Positions 52,122 through 60,742 of a stretch of 64,000 bases of DNA are shown piece by piece. Source of the stretch: Fodinibius sp036381435. Lineage in GTDB: Bacteria > Bacteroidota > Rhodothermia > Balneolales > Balneolaceae. The stretch's first letter is position 1. The number at the start of each line of letters is the position of its first letter. The notes beneath the pieces are model-generated. The model searched no databases and had not been told where the DNA came from. It was given only the letters and a program-made list of their open reading frames with translations. The stretch spans positions 1-64,000 of the forward strand of contig DASVCW010000035.1 of the NCBI GenBank assembly GCA_036381435.1, written 5' to 3'. The position numbers and the translations under genes were made by a program.

Positions 52122-54320
52122 ATGAAAATTTCAAAATTAATCTTATCAGGCCTTTTGGCCCCGGGGCTTTTCTTTGGCTTAGTCACCTCATCATCAGCCC
52201 AAACAGAAACAAAAGTCGATACATCAAAAGTGTACAAGCTGGATGAAATCATTATCAGTGCTAGCAAATACGAGCAAGCGCCGAAGTCGGTGGGACGGAA
52301 TGTTACCGTCATCACCGGTGAAGAAATTCGCCGATCTATTTATACCAGCGTAGCCGATTTGTTGGCTGATCAGCAAAGCATCCACTTGGTTGGCAACGGA
52401 CAAACCCCCGGCTCACTTCAGCAGGGATTCATTCGCGGTTCGAATTCCAACCATGCGGTAGTGATGATTGATGGCATTCGAATCAGCGATCCTTCAACCG
52501 TTAACAATTCTGTCGACTTATCTGAATTGTCCGTGACCGGCATTAAGCGGATTGAAATTGTCCGCGGTTCACACAGCACACTTTATGGATCATCGGCTAT
52601 CGGCGGAGTTATAAATATCATCACTAAAAAACGCGGTACTCCCGGATTCAATGCTAATTTATCAACCCGCCACGGGCGATTTGGCGAAGGTACTTATTCG
52701 ACAGCCAACAGTTTATTTGGCAATTATACCCTTGGCAATGGATTTTACGCTAATCTCGGCGTTTATCAGCAGTTTACCAATGGTCTGGATGCTACTATTG
52801 ATACTGTCAGTAGCGACACTCTATATAATCCTCAGGATAGAGACGACTTTGACAAGCTGGATTTGGTAGGAAAAATCGGCTTCAAGACGGATCGATATGA
52901 TGTATACGCTTCATACCGGAAGATAGATCAAAAGATAGAAGCTGATGGCGGGGCTTATCGGGATGACAGTAATCTTTATACCGATTTTAATCGCGATTTG
53001 TTTGGTTATGGTGCGGCAGCGCAACTATCTTCCAATTTAAGCCTGCAATTTAGCGGTGCTTATTCCGATTTGCAGCGTGATGTTGTGAATGATTCTTCGC
53101 TGGTTAGTCCCAACGGACAGTATGATGGCAGCTACAATGAAACCAATGCCAAAGGAAGCCTTTGGAAGAATGAATTAAGGGCAACTTTTAGGGGTGATGG
53201 CCTGCGGTTGGTGGCCGGAGCTTTAGCTTCGCGTCAAACAATGAGCACCCGGGTTTATATTTACAGCCGTTCACAGTTTGGTATTTATGAATCTACCGTT
53301 GATCTTGATTCCATGAATCTCAAAGAAACTATTTACGGCGGCTACCTGCATAGCAGTTTTAATGGCGGATTGATCTCTGAAAATCTGAACCGCTTTTCAT
53401 TGATTTTGGGAGGACGTTATGTTCACCATAACGAATTTGGCGCCCATTTTACTTACGAAATCAACCCAAAATATCAGCTGAGTGAATCTTCACTTGTTTA
53501 TGGTGCGATTACTTCAGGGTTTAACGCCCCTTCACTCTACCAACTGCATTCACCTGCCAGGAGATTTGGAGCTTATACTTCAAGAGGAAATTCTAATTTG
53601 AACCCTGAAGTATCAATCTCTTACGAATTGGGATGGAAGCAGCAAGTCAGTCCTGCCTTGTCTTTCGAATTGGCGGTATTTAAAACCAAGGTCAGTAATG
53701 TGATTGAATATATTTATTTGTGGGAGGGCTCTGTTCCAATTGCTGATCTCACCGCTGCCGATTATTTAGGCGACACTTACATCAACCTTTCTGAACAAAA
53801 TATCAGAGGGGTAGAAGTTTCTGTATCAGCCAATGCAGGACCTAAGCTTTCTTTTAACGGAACGGCTTCATTAATAAAATCGGAGCTTTCTTTTAGTCCC
53901 GCTGATATTAATGAAAGTTATACGGGGGGACATCATGTACAGCTTTTTGAAAGCGGTAAATTTGTGACCGGTGGGCACGTTATTGAAGGTTTGTCACGTC
54001 GTCCGTTTGTGAATGCTTCCGTGAGTGCAGCTTATCAGGCTACTGAGGTTTTAAGTTTCAGAATTGATTCACGGTTCGTCGGCTCGCGTGATGACGTCTT
54101 CTACGCCGGCAACCTTGGCCCTTTTGGGGCTTTAGATCGCACCGAAGTCTCGGCTTATAATATTACCGATTTGAGCGCCCGTTATCGAATTACCGGCCAT
54201 TTTTCTATTACCGGAAAAATAGAAAATCTCTTTGATACGGATTATGTAGAAATCAACGGTTATCAAACAAGGGGGAGAGGCTTTTTCCTAAAGCTCCGCT
54301 ATCAAATCGGGATGTTTTAA
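52122..54320 (+). CDS. btuB: TonB-dependent cobalamin outer-membrane receptor
   Basis: 732 residues. Signal peptide ending near SSSAQ, then a plug domain (DEIIISASKYEQAPKSVGRN, RGSNSNHAVVMIDGIRISDP, IKRIEIVRGSHSTLYGSSAI GGVINIITKK in two pieces) and a 22-strand barrel, closing with FDTDYVEINGYQTRGRGFFL and an aromatic end (KLRYQIGMF). A cobalamin riboswitch upstream and btuFCD next door mark it as the B12 receptor. It lacks the carboxypeptidase-like N-terminal domain of SusC-type receptors. It ends at a strong terminator. Confidence 0.9.
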   Translation: MKISKLILSGLLAPGLFFGLVTSSSAQTETKVDTSKVYKLDEIIISASKYEQAPKSVGRNVTVITGEEIRRSIYTSVADLLADQQSIHLVGNGQTPGSLQQGFIRGSNSNHAVVMIDGIRISDPSTVNNSVDLSELSVTGIKRIEIVRGSHSTLYGSSAIGGVINIITKKRGTPGFNANLSTRHGRFGEGTYSTANSLFGNYTLGNGFYANLGVYQQFTNGLDATIDTVSSDTLYNPQDRDDFDKLDLVGKIGFKTDRYDVYASYRKIDQKIEADGGAYRDDSNLYTDFNRDLFGYGAAAQLSSNLSLQFSGAYSDLQRDVVNDSSLVSPNGQYDGSYNETNAKGSLWKNELRATFRGDGLRLVAGALASRQTMSTRVYIYSRSQFGIYESTVDLDSMNLKETIYGGYLHSSFNGGLISENLNRFSLILGGRYVHHNEFGAHFTYEINPKYQLSESSLVYGAITSGFNAPSLYQLHSPARRFGAYTSRGNSNLNPEVSISYELGWKQQVSPALSFELAVFKTKVSNVIEYIYLWEGSVPIADLTAADYLGDTYINLSEQNIRGVEVSVSANAGPKLSFNGTASLIKSELSFSPADINESYTGGHHVQLFESGKFVTGGHVIEGLSRRPFVNASVSAAYQATEVLSFRIDSRFVGSRDDVFYAGNLGPFGALDRTEVSAYNITDLSARYRITGHFSITGKIENLFDTDYVEINGYQTRGRGFFLKLRYQIGMF

Positions 54321-54352
54321 AAGCTGCTGAAGTTTCTACCAATTTTACAGCA

Positions 54353-54401
54353 TGGGCAGGATTAAAATCTATAGAAGAACAAAAAATCCTGCCCATTTTT
54401 T
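54353..54401 (+). terminator. Rho-independent terminator after btuB
   Basis: TGGGCAGGATT pairs perfectly with AATCCTGCCCA across a loop of about 21 bases, followed by TTTTTT. It begins 32 bases after the btuB stop. Confidence 0.88.
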
Positions 54402-54492
54402 ATAAAAAATACGAACGGCTGTAATAAAAATTATTATAAAAAGGTAGTATTGGATTTGGAAAAAATGTCTTAGAAAAAAGGCATTATTTCAA

Positions 54493-54699
54493 TGTGGAAA
54501 ACTTGTTGAAAAGCCAATAAAACGCTTAAAAGATGCTTTTAAAGTAATATAAATGACAAAATAGAGTTATTTAATATGATGAAAGTTTTATTAGAAATTT
54601 TTAATATTTCGCACTTTTTGATCAAAAGTTATGGTTTTAAATCTTGGTTCATTGTCTGCAAAAAGCAAGATGTGGATAACTCGAAGAATCTGTGGAAAA
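54493..54699 (+). promoter_or_regulatory. Cluster of three DnaA-box-like sites upstream of nrdJ
   Basis: TGTGGAAAA at 54493-54501, TGTGGATAA at 54671-54679 (the exact complement of the DnaA box TTATCCACA) and TGTGGAAAA at 54691-54699. All have the same orientation. The surrounding 400 bases are very AT-rich. The last site ends six bases before the -33 box of the presumed nrdJ promoter. DnaA controls nrdAB in E. coli through similar boxes; an origin-like role cannot be excluded but no dnaA gene is present. Confidence 0.55.
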
Positions 54700-54705
54700 G
54701 TTTTC

Positions 54706-54736
54706 CTTGCGACCCGACTTCAAGTCTTTATATTTA
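54706..54736 (+). promoter_or_regulatory. nrdJ: Bacteroidota-type promoter for nrdJ
   Basis: CTTG, 19 bases, TATATTTA: one mismatch in each box against TTTG and TAnnTTTG. About 80 bases before the nrdJ ATG and directly next to DnaA-box-like sites. Confidence 0.5.
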
Positions 54737-54815
54737 TTGCAGAACAAAGAGCTTGGGAGCAATTATTTTGGATAAGAACCAGCTTATTAATTTTTAAATA
54801 TTATGGAGTTCGTCA

Positions 54816-57800
54816 ATGAAATTTACACGATTTTATACTAAAGATGAGTGGGACAGTCCGTTTGGAAATATGAAGTTCGAAAGCCGGAAATCGGAGATTA
54901 AAAATCCCGACGGCTCAATGGTGTTTTCCATGGATAAGGTGATTGTACCTGAATCATGGTCCCAGGTATCAACCGATATTATTGCACAAAAATATTTTCG
55001 AAAAGCGGGAGTACCTAAAAAAACGAAAAAGATTAAAGAAAAGGGAGTTCCCGCATGGCTGCAAGCTTCAGAAGCTGATGAAAAAGCAATGAAGGATATT
55101 GCTGAAGATGAACAGTACAGCAGTGAGCATGACAGCCGGCAGGTGTTTCATCGTTTAGCAGGCTGTTGGACCTACTGGGGCTGGAAGCACGACTATTTTG
55201 ATACTAAAAAAGATGCCAAAATCTTTTATGAAGAACTCTGCTATATGCTGGCTAATCAAATGGCGGCTCCCAACAGTCCACAATGGTTTAATACAGGCTT
55301 GCACTGGGCCTATGGAATTAACGGCCCCTCACAGGGACACTACTTTGTAGATGGCAAAACGGGCGAACTCAAGAAATCAAAAGACGCTTACACTCATCCC
55401 CAGCCTCACGCTTGTTTCATTCAAAGTATTGAAGACAATTTGGTGAATGAAGGCGGAATTATGGATTTGTGGGTTCGTGAAGCTCGTCTTTTTAAGTACG
55501 GTTCAGGAACCGGCAGTAATTTTTCCAAAATTCGTGGTGAAGGTGAGCCTCTGAGCGGCGGAGGAAAATCATCCGGTCTGATGAGCTTCCTGAAAATCGG
55601 GGATAAAGCAGCAGGTGCAATAAAGTCAGGCGGAACTACACGCCGGGCAGCTAAAATGGTAACGCTGGATTTAGATCATCCCGATATTGAAGAGTATGTA
55701 AATTGGAAAGTGCGCGAGGAACAGAAAGTTGCTTCTATCGTCGCAGGATCTAAAATTCTCGAAAAGCATCTCAAAAATATTATCAAATTATGCAACAAGC
55801 CGGTTGAATTAGACGGTCGCACTTTCAACGGCGCTGTCAGCCGTGATCCTTTGAAAAACAAGGAACTGGGCAAGGCAATTAAAGAAGCCAAAAGAGATCA
55901 GGTACCCCTTAATTATGTGGAACGAGTAATTCAGCTCGCTGCGCAGGGTTTCACTGATCTTAAGTTTGATACCTACAATACGGATTGGGATTCCGAAGCT
56001 TATAGTACAGTGAGCGGGCAAAATTCCAACAATTCTGTCCGTGTGCCTAACGGCTTTATGCAGGCAGTGAAGGATGATAAAGAGTGGAATTTGTACTGGA
56101 GAACTGAAAAGAAAGATGCGGCCGAAGAAGGTCGCGAACCTGAGGCAGTTAAGTCAATGCCGGCTCGCCAGCTTTGGGATGATATTTCTTACGCAGCCTG
56201 GTCTTGTGCCGACCCCGGAGCACAGTATCACGATACGATTAATGAATGGCATACTTGTCCCGAAGACGGACCGATTAACGCGAGTAATCCGTGCTCGGAA
56301 TATATGTTTTTGGATAACACGGCCTGTAACCTCGCTTCTTTGAACTTGATGAAGTATTTCAAGACTGAAGATTGCAAGGAGTTTGATGTTAAATCGCTTC
56401 GAAACGCTTCACGGTTGTGGACCGTTGTGCTTGAAATTTCTGTGCTGATGGCTCAGTTTCCATCAAAAGAGATTGCCGAGCTTTCTTATTTATACCGAAC
56501 ACTCGGCCTGGGTTATGCCAACATCGGCGCGGCTCTGATGGTTCAGGGTGTTCCCTATGATAGCGCTAAAGGTTGTGCTATCGCCGGTGGATTGACCAGC
56601 CTGATGCACATGAAAGCCTATGCGACCAGTGCTGAAATGGCTGAAGAACTCGGTACTTTTGAACGCTATGAAGCCAACAAAGAGCACATGTTGCGGGTAC
56701 TTCGCAATCACAAACGGGCAGCTTACAATGTTGATCCTGATGAATATGAAGGCCTTACTATCAAGCCGATGGGGATTGACGCCAATGAATGCCCCGATTA
56801 TTTGCTGAAGGCCGCTCGCGACGCTTCGGATGAAGCTGTAGAAATGGGCGAGAAGCACGGCTACCGTAACGCACAGGTAACGGTGATTGCTCCGACCGGT
56901 ACAATCGGTCTCGTGATGGATTGCGACACCACCGGGATTGAGCCAGACTTTGCGCTTGTGAAATTTAAAAAGCTGGCAGGTGGCGGCTACTTCAAGATCA
57001 TCAACCAGAGCGTACCTAAAGCCCTGGATAATCTTGGTTACACTCCTAAAGAGCGGGAAGCAATCATTGATTATGCCAAAGGTCATGGCACTTTAGAAGG
57101 CTGTCCTCACATCAATGAAGAAGAACTGCGTGAAATGGGCTTTGGCGATCAGCAGTTTGAAGCCATTGAAGAAGCACTACCCAGCAGTTTTGATATCAAA
57201 TTTGCTTTCAATCAATGGACATTGGGCGAAGATTTCTGCAAGGAAGAACTCGGGCTAACGGAAGATCAGCTTTCAAATCCGCAGTTTGACATGCTGAAAT
57301 ATCTTGGGTTTTCTGCTGAGCAAGTGCAGGAAGCTAACGATTATGTTTGCGGAACAATGACGATTGAAGGGGCTCCAAATCTTAAGGATGAACACTTGCC
57401 CGTTTTCGATTGTGCCAATCGCTGTGGACGAATTGGAACGCGTTACATCAAACCGGGTGGGCACATTCGTATGATGGCTGCAGCTCAGCCGTTTATTTCG
57501 GGAGCAATTTCAAAAACCATCAACCTGCCGAATGAAGCAACCGTTGATGATTTCAAAGATGCCTACATGGAATCATGGGAGCTGATGCTCAAGGCAAATG
57601 CTCTTTACCGCGATGGCTCTAAATTGAGTCAGCCCCTGAACAGTCTCAGTGATGTTTTTGAAGAACTCGATGAAGAAGATCTGGATGAAGTGACCGCAGC
57701 TGCCCAGGATAAAGTGGTGGAAACGGCGGAACGCATCATCCATAAGTATGTAGCAAATCGAAAACGCTTGCCAAATCGCCGCAACGGTTACACTCAAAAA

Positions 57801-58406
57801 GTAAAAATAGGCGGACAAAGCGTATATCTGCGAACAGGTGAGTATGAAAACGGCCAGATCGGTGAAATCTTTATTGACATGCATCGCGAAGGCGCAGCTT
57901 TCCGAAGCCTGACCAACTGCTTTGCCATTGCTATTTCGCTCGGCTTGCAGCACGGTGTACCGCTCGAAGAATTCGTGGATGCTTTTGTATTCACCAAGTT
58001 TGAGCCAAGCGGAATGGTGAACGGAAGCCCGCATGTGAAAATGACCACTTCTGTGATTGATTACATTTTCCGTGAACTGGCGGTAACTTATCTTGGTCGC
58101 GAAGATTTGGCTCATGTAGATCCTGATAATATCATGACGCGCAAGCTTCGTCCTTCTGAAGAAGCTGCCCAGGCACGCCAGGAATCAAAGAAAGTGAGCC
58201 CGAAGAAAGACCCTAAGCCGGAAACGGTTACGGGGGCAAATTCTCAGGTGCAGGAAGAGGACACCAGCTACGAAAGCGATTACGAACGCGCCAAGCAATT
58301 AGGCTATACCGGAGATTCCTGTCCCGAATGCGGCAGTATGACGATGATCCGCAACGGCACCTGCCAGAAGTGTATTACGTGTGGCTCTACGACGGGGTGT
58401 TCGTGA
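54816..58406 (+). CDS. nrdJ: Class II (B12-dependent) ribonucleotide reductase
   Basis: 1196 residues. Makes deoxyribonucleotides using adenosylcobalamin as radical source. Visible: an N-terminal region with AAPNSPQWFNTGLHW, GSGTGSNFSKIRGEGE, the active-site strand NPCSEYMFLDNTACNLASLN, TVIAPTGTIGLVMDCDTTGI in two parts, GAISKTINLPNEAT, and a C-terminal Cys cluster (CPECGSMTMI, CQKCITCGSTTGC) that reduces the active site. The long form with a zinc-like tail is typical. The ATG has GGAG eight bases upstream. It follows btuB, so B12 uptake and its key use are neighbours. No B12-independent reductase is in the window. Confidence 0.96.
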   Translation: MKFTRFYTKDEWDSPFGNMKFESRKSEIKNPDGSMVFSMDKVIVPESWSQVSTDIIAQKYFRKAGVPKKTKKIKEKGVPAWLQASEADEKAMKDIAEDEQYSSEHDSRQVFHRLAGCWTYWGWKHDYFDTKKDAKIFYEELCYMLANQMAAPNSPQWFNTGLHWAYGINGPSQGHYFVDGKTGELKKSKDAYTHPQPHACFIQSIEDNLVNEGGIMDLWVREARLFKYGSGTGSNFSKIRGEGEPLSGGGKSSGLMSFLKIGDKAAGAIKSGGTTRRAAKMVTLDLDHPDIEEYVNWKVREEQKVASIVAGSKILEKHLKNIIKLCNKPVELDGRTFNGAVSRDPLKNKELGKAIKEAKRDQVPLNYVERVIQLAAQGFTDLKFDTYNTDWDSEAYSTVSGQNSNNSVRVPNGFMQAVKDDKEWNLYWRTEKKDAAEEGREPEAVKSMPARQLWDDISYAAWSCADPGAQYHDTINEWHTCPEDGPINASNPCSEYMFLDNTACNLASLNLMKYFKTEDCKEFDVKSLRNASRLWTVVLEISVLMAQFPSKEIAELSYLYRTLGLGYANIGAALMVQGVPYDSAKGCAIAGGLTSLMHMKAYATSAEMAEELGTFERYEANKEHMLRVLRNHKRAAYNVDPDEYEGLTIKPMGIDANECPDYLLKAARDASDEAVEMGEKHGYRNAQVTVIAPTGTIGLVMDCDTTGIEPDFALVKFKKLAGGGYFKIINQSVPKALDNLGYTPKEREAIIDYAKGHGTLEGCPHINEEELREMGFGDQQFEAIEEALPSSFDIKFAFNQWTLGEDFCKEELGLTEDQLSNPQFDMLKYLGFSAEQVQEANDYVCGTMTIEGAPNLKDEHLPVFDCANRCGRIGTRYIKPGGHIRMMAAAQPFISGAISKTINLPNEATVDDFKDAYMESWELMLKANALYRDGSKLSQPLNSLSDVFEELDEEDLDEVTAAAQDKVVETAERIIHKYVANRKRLPNRRNGYTQKVKIGGQSVYLRTGEYENGQIGEIFIDMHREGAAFRSLTNCFAIAISLGLQHGVPLEEFVDAFVFTKFEPSGMVNGSPHVKMTTSVIDYIFRELAVTYLGREDLAHVDPDNIMTRKLRPSEEAAQARQESKKVSPKKDPKPETVTGANSQVQEEDTSYESDYERAKQLGYTGDSCPECGSMTMIRNGTCQKCITCGSTTGCS

Positions 58407-58430
58407 GTTATTGATTTTAACTTAACTTTT

Positions 58431-58468
58431 AAAACCTGGCAGGTTTCCAAAACTTGTCAGGTTTTTTT
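58431..58468 (+). terminator. Rho-independent terminator after nrdJ
   Basis: AAAACCTGGCAGGTTT, a short loop, then AAAACTTGTCAGGTTTTTTT. The stem is imperfect but is followed by a seven-T run, 25 bases after the stop. Confidence 0.7.
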
Positions 58469-58491
58469 AATACGGAATGAATTAGGAAAAC

Positions 58492-58908
58492 TTATTTAGG
58501 AATAAGTTTTTTTACGTGAGTAGGGCAGATTAATATAGGTTCATTTTTTTCAACATAATCAAAAGCTTCAGGCAGTTTATCGGCGTCATTTCTTTCAGTT
58601 AACTGAACCACAAGCGTTGTGGGTACAACGACTGCAAGCATTCCGCAACTGGGGCTACCTTCTCTATACCAAGCCGCTTCGAGCGAAACACCTTTAGTTT
58701 GCAAGGAAAGGAGTAGGTATTTGACTTCTTTTAGGGATGAAAAATGAAAATTTTCACCTGGTGAAGCTTTATATAACAAATCAGAAGTGAATTCATTATT
58801 GGGAACTGTTTCAAGTGTTTTTACTTCAAAATTATCCAAAGAACTATTAAAAAGGCTTTCACAACCTAAGGTCAGTAAAATGGGTAGTATGAATAAGTAT
58901 TTTTTCAT
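58492..58908 (-). CDS. Small lipoprotein, function unknown
   Basis: 138 residues with a classic lipobox (MKKYLFILPILLTLGCESLF; Cys16). The mature part has SLEAAWYREGSPSCGMLAVV and two further cysteines (GC.., LICPTH). No known domain recognised. Convergent with nrdJ. Confidence 0.7.
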   Translation of the reverse strand: MKKYLFILPILLTLGCESLFNSSLDNFEVKTLETVPNNEFTSDLLYKASPGENFHFSSLKEVKYLLLSLQTKGVSLEAAWYREGSPSCGMLAVVVPTTLVVQLTERNDADKLPEAFDYVEKNEPILICPTHVKKLIPK

Positions 58909-58998
58909 AGTTCTAGCGTATTTGTTAAAGAAGTAATCTAAACAATTTCATGGAGATGAACATCTCTATTCCATTTATGGTCTTAGAAAGGGCTTCAA

Positions 58999-59616
58999 TT
59001 ACAGCGAAACTTTTATCTGCTCAAGTACATTCTTCCAATGTTCTTTCATTTGCTGACGTTGTTTGGAATCCAGCAGCTTTTCTTGATGGAAGCGGAGGGC
59101 AGTTTTCGGGCCTTTGGCTAAGAGATAGAGTTGCAGGGTTGTTTCGTTGTCCCAGTCAGCAGGTTGCCAGGTAAGCCTTAGTTTTTCATTCGGATAAACG
59201 CTTCTTATTTCGCCTGCCGTACTTTCACTTGTTTCATAGATTTCGCCCTTGTTGAAGGATAGGTTATCAATTCCGTTCCCAAGCCAAATAGCTAAGCCTT
59301 CTGGGCCGGTGAGAAATTGCCATAAAGTAGCGGCATCGATAGACAATGTTCGTTGAACACCTACCTGAAAACCCGCATCTGCTGTTTGTCCCTTTACTCT
59401 TCGGTTTTTGGCATATTCATAACCCACTGTTACAGCCTGAGCCCACCAGCCATCACCCTTATCGATATAGCCCTTTTCGATTAGCATGGCGGCAATTTTT
59501 TTGTGAGATAATTTTTCCGCTCCTTCTTCATCAAGCAAGGCAATCCATTCTTCCCAGTTTTTGCCTGTGGCTTTTTTTACGGCTTTATTTGAGATGTTAT
59601 TGTAAGTTTTTACCAT
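58999..59616 (-). CDS. DUF4287 plus SRPBCC (AHSA1-like) domain protein
   Basis: 205 residues. The N-terminal 60 (VKKATGKNWEEWIALLDEEG, LSHKKIAAMLIEKGY, WWAQAVTVGYE) match the DUF4287 helical pattern. From about 85 an SRPBCC/AHSA1-type ligand-binding fold follows (VQRTLSIDAATLWQFLTGPE, AGEIRSVYPNEKLRLTW, LRFHQEKLLDSKQRQQMKEHW). Such fusions are common in Bacteroidota and may bind a hydrophobic ligand. Role unknown; not obviously part of the menaquinone genes that precede it. Confidence 0.8.
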   Translation of the reverse strand: MVKTYNNISNKAVKKATGKNWEEWIALLDEEGAEKLSHKKIAAMLIEKGYIDKGDGWWAQAVTVGYEYAKNRRVKGQTADAGFQVGVQRTLSIDAATLWQFLTGPEGLAIWLGNGIDNLSFNKGEIYETSESTAGEIRSVYPNEKLRLTWQPADWDNETTLQLYLLAKGPKTALRFHQEKLLDSKQRQQMKEHWKNVLEQIKVSL

Positions 59617-59728
59617 GATTTTGTCATTTCAAATTGATGTTTCTTTGAGTTCGAAATCGTTGCTTGGGCTATTTCACAAAGTTACACAGAGAAGGCACAA
59701 AGTTGCACTAAGAAACTAAATCAAGATC

Positions 59729-59761
59729 AACCCTGACAGGGTTCAGAACCCTGTCAGGGTT
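59729..59761. repeat. AACCCTGACAGGGTT palindromic hairpin
   Basis: AACCCTGACAGGGTT, then CAG, then AACCCTGTCAGGGTT. Each half is itself a palindrome and the two halves are complementary. It is followed by TTTT on the plus strand. It lies just after the menB stop and may end the men transcript. Confidence 0.65.
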
Positions 59762-59781
59762 TTTAGTAGGATAAATATTTC

Positions 59782-60615
59782 TTACCCAATTCTAGGATAA
59801 TCATCCCAATCCGGTTTTCTCTTTTCAAGGAAGGCATCGCGACCTTCTTGTGCTTCGTCGGTCATGTAGGCGAGGCGTGTAGCTTCCCCGGCAAAAACTT
59901 GCTGGCCTACCATACCGTCATCAATCAGGTTGAAGGCATATTTGATCATTCGAATGGCGGTGGGACTTTTCTCCAGGATTTCCTGAGCCCATTCATAAGC
60001 CGTTTCTTCCAGTTCATCATGCGGAACCACTTTGTTCACCATGCCCATCTCGAAAGCTTCCTGAGCGGAATAGTTACGGCCCAGGAAGAAAATTTCTCTC
60101 GCCTTTTTTTGTCCCACTTGTCGTGCCAGCAGGGCAGAGCCGAATCCGCCGTCGAAACTGGCTACATCCGCATCGGTTTGTTTGAAAATAGCATGTTCTT
60201 TACTGGCGATGGTGAGATCACAGACCACGTGCAGACTATGTCCGCCGCCAACAGCCCAGCCGGGAACGACAGCAATCACCACCTTGCCCATGAAACGGAT
60301 GAGCCGCTGAAGGTCAAGAACGTTGAGGCGCGCAGTTCCGGCCTCATCTTTGTAGCCGCCTTTGTCGCGTACATTTTGGTCACCGCCGGAGCAAAAAGCC
60401 CATTTCCCGTCTTTGGGCGAAGGGCCTTCACCCGATAAAAGCACTACGCCGATTTCTGGATCTTCGCGGACATTCGAGAAGGCTTCAAATAATTCAAACA
60501 AAGTTTCCGGTCGAAAGGCATTGCGGATTTCGGGGCGGTTGAAGGCAATTCGCGCTACGCCGTTGGATTTTTTAAAGGTGATGTCTTTGTATTCTTTAAC
60601 GGTTTTCCAGTTCAT
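59782..60615 (-). CDS. menB: 1,4-Dihydroxy-2-naphthoyl-CoA synthase
   Basis: 277 residues, crotonase fold. It closes the second ring of menaquinone from o-succinylbenzoyl-CoA. MenB-specific features: FNRPEIRNAFRPETLFELF, FCSGGDQNVR, GWAVGGGHSLHVVCDLTIAS, FDGGFGSALLARQVGQKKA, FFLGRNYSAQEAFEMGMVN and the C-terminal KRKPDWDDYPRIG. Full length. It follows menF-menD-menH on the same strand, separated from menH by a palindromic repeat. Confidence 0.95.
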   Translation of the reverse strand: MNWKTVKEYKDITFKKSNGVARIAFNRPEIRNAFRPETLFELFEAFSNVREDPEIGVVLLSGEGPSPKDGKWAFCSGGDQNVRDKGGYKDEAGTARLNVLDLQRLIRFMGKVVIAVVPGWAVGGGHSLHVVCDLTIASKEHAIFKQTDADVASFDGGFGSALLARQVGQKKAREIFFLGRNYSAQEAFEMGMVNKVVPHDELEETAYEWAQEILEKSPTAIRMIKYAFNLIDDGMVGQQVFAGEATRLAYMTDEAQEGRDAFLEKRKPDWDDYPRIG

Positions 60616-60687
60616 AATGGTTAGTAATAAGTGATGAGTAAGGAGTAGAGGACTTTATTTCAAAGTTTAATAATGGAATTTAAAGAG

Positions 60688-60742
60688 GTCATCCCCCTGC
60701 ACCCGCTTCAAAGGGGGACTTATTTCCATCGATGATGGAAAT
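60688..60742. repeat. Palindromic arm (GTCATCCCCCT family) overlapping the end of menH
   Basis: GTCATCCCCCTGCACCCGCT, then TCAAAGGGGGACT and a small hairpin TTTCCATC/GATGGAAA. It is the complement of the right arm of the element at 1-156. The menH stop codon and last residues are encoded inside it. Confidence 0.75.

Noticed and set aside
54576..54797. 73-codon frame upstream of nrdJ
   Set aside because: It lies over the DnaA-box cluster and promoter, has no ribosome site or recognisable pattern, and its composition is that of AT-rich non-coding DNA.
54403..54815. Chromosomal replication origin
   Set aside because: AT-rich DNA and DnaA-like boxes are present, but no dnaA, dnaN or gidA neighbours and only one exact box; promoter control of nrdJ explains the sites better.
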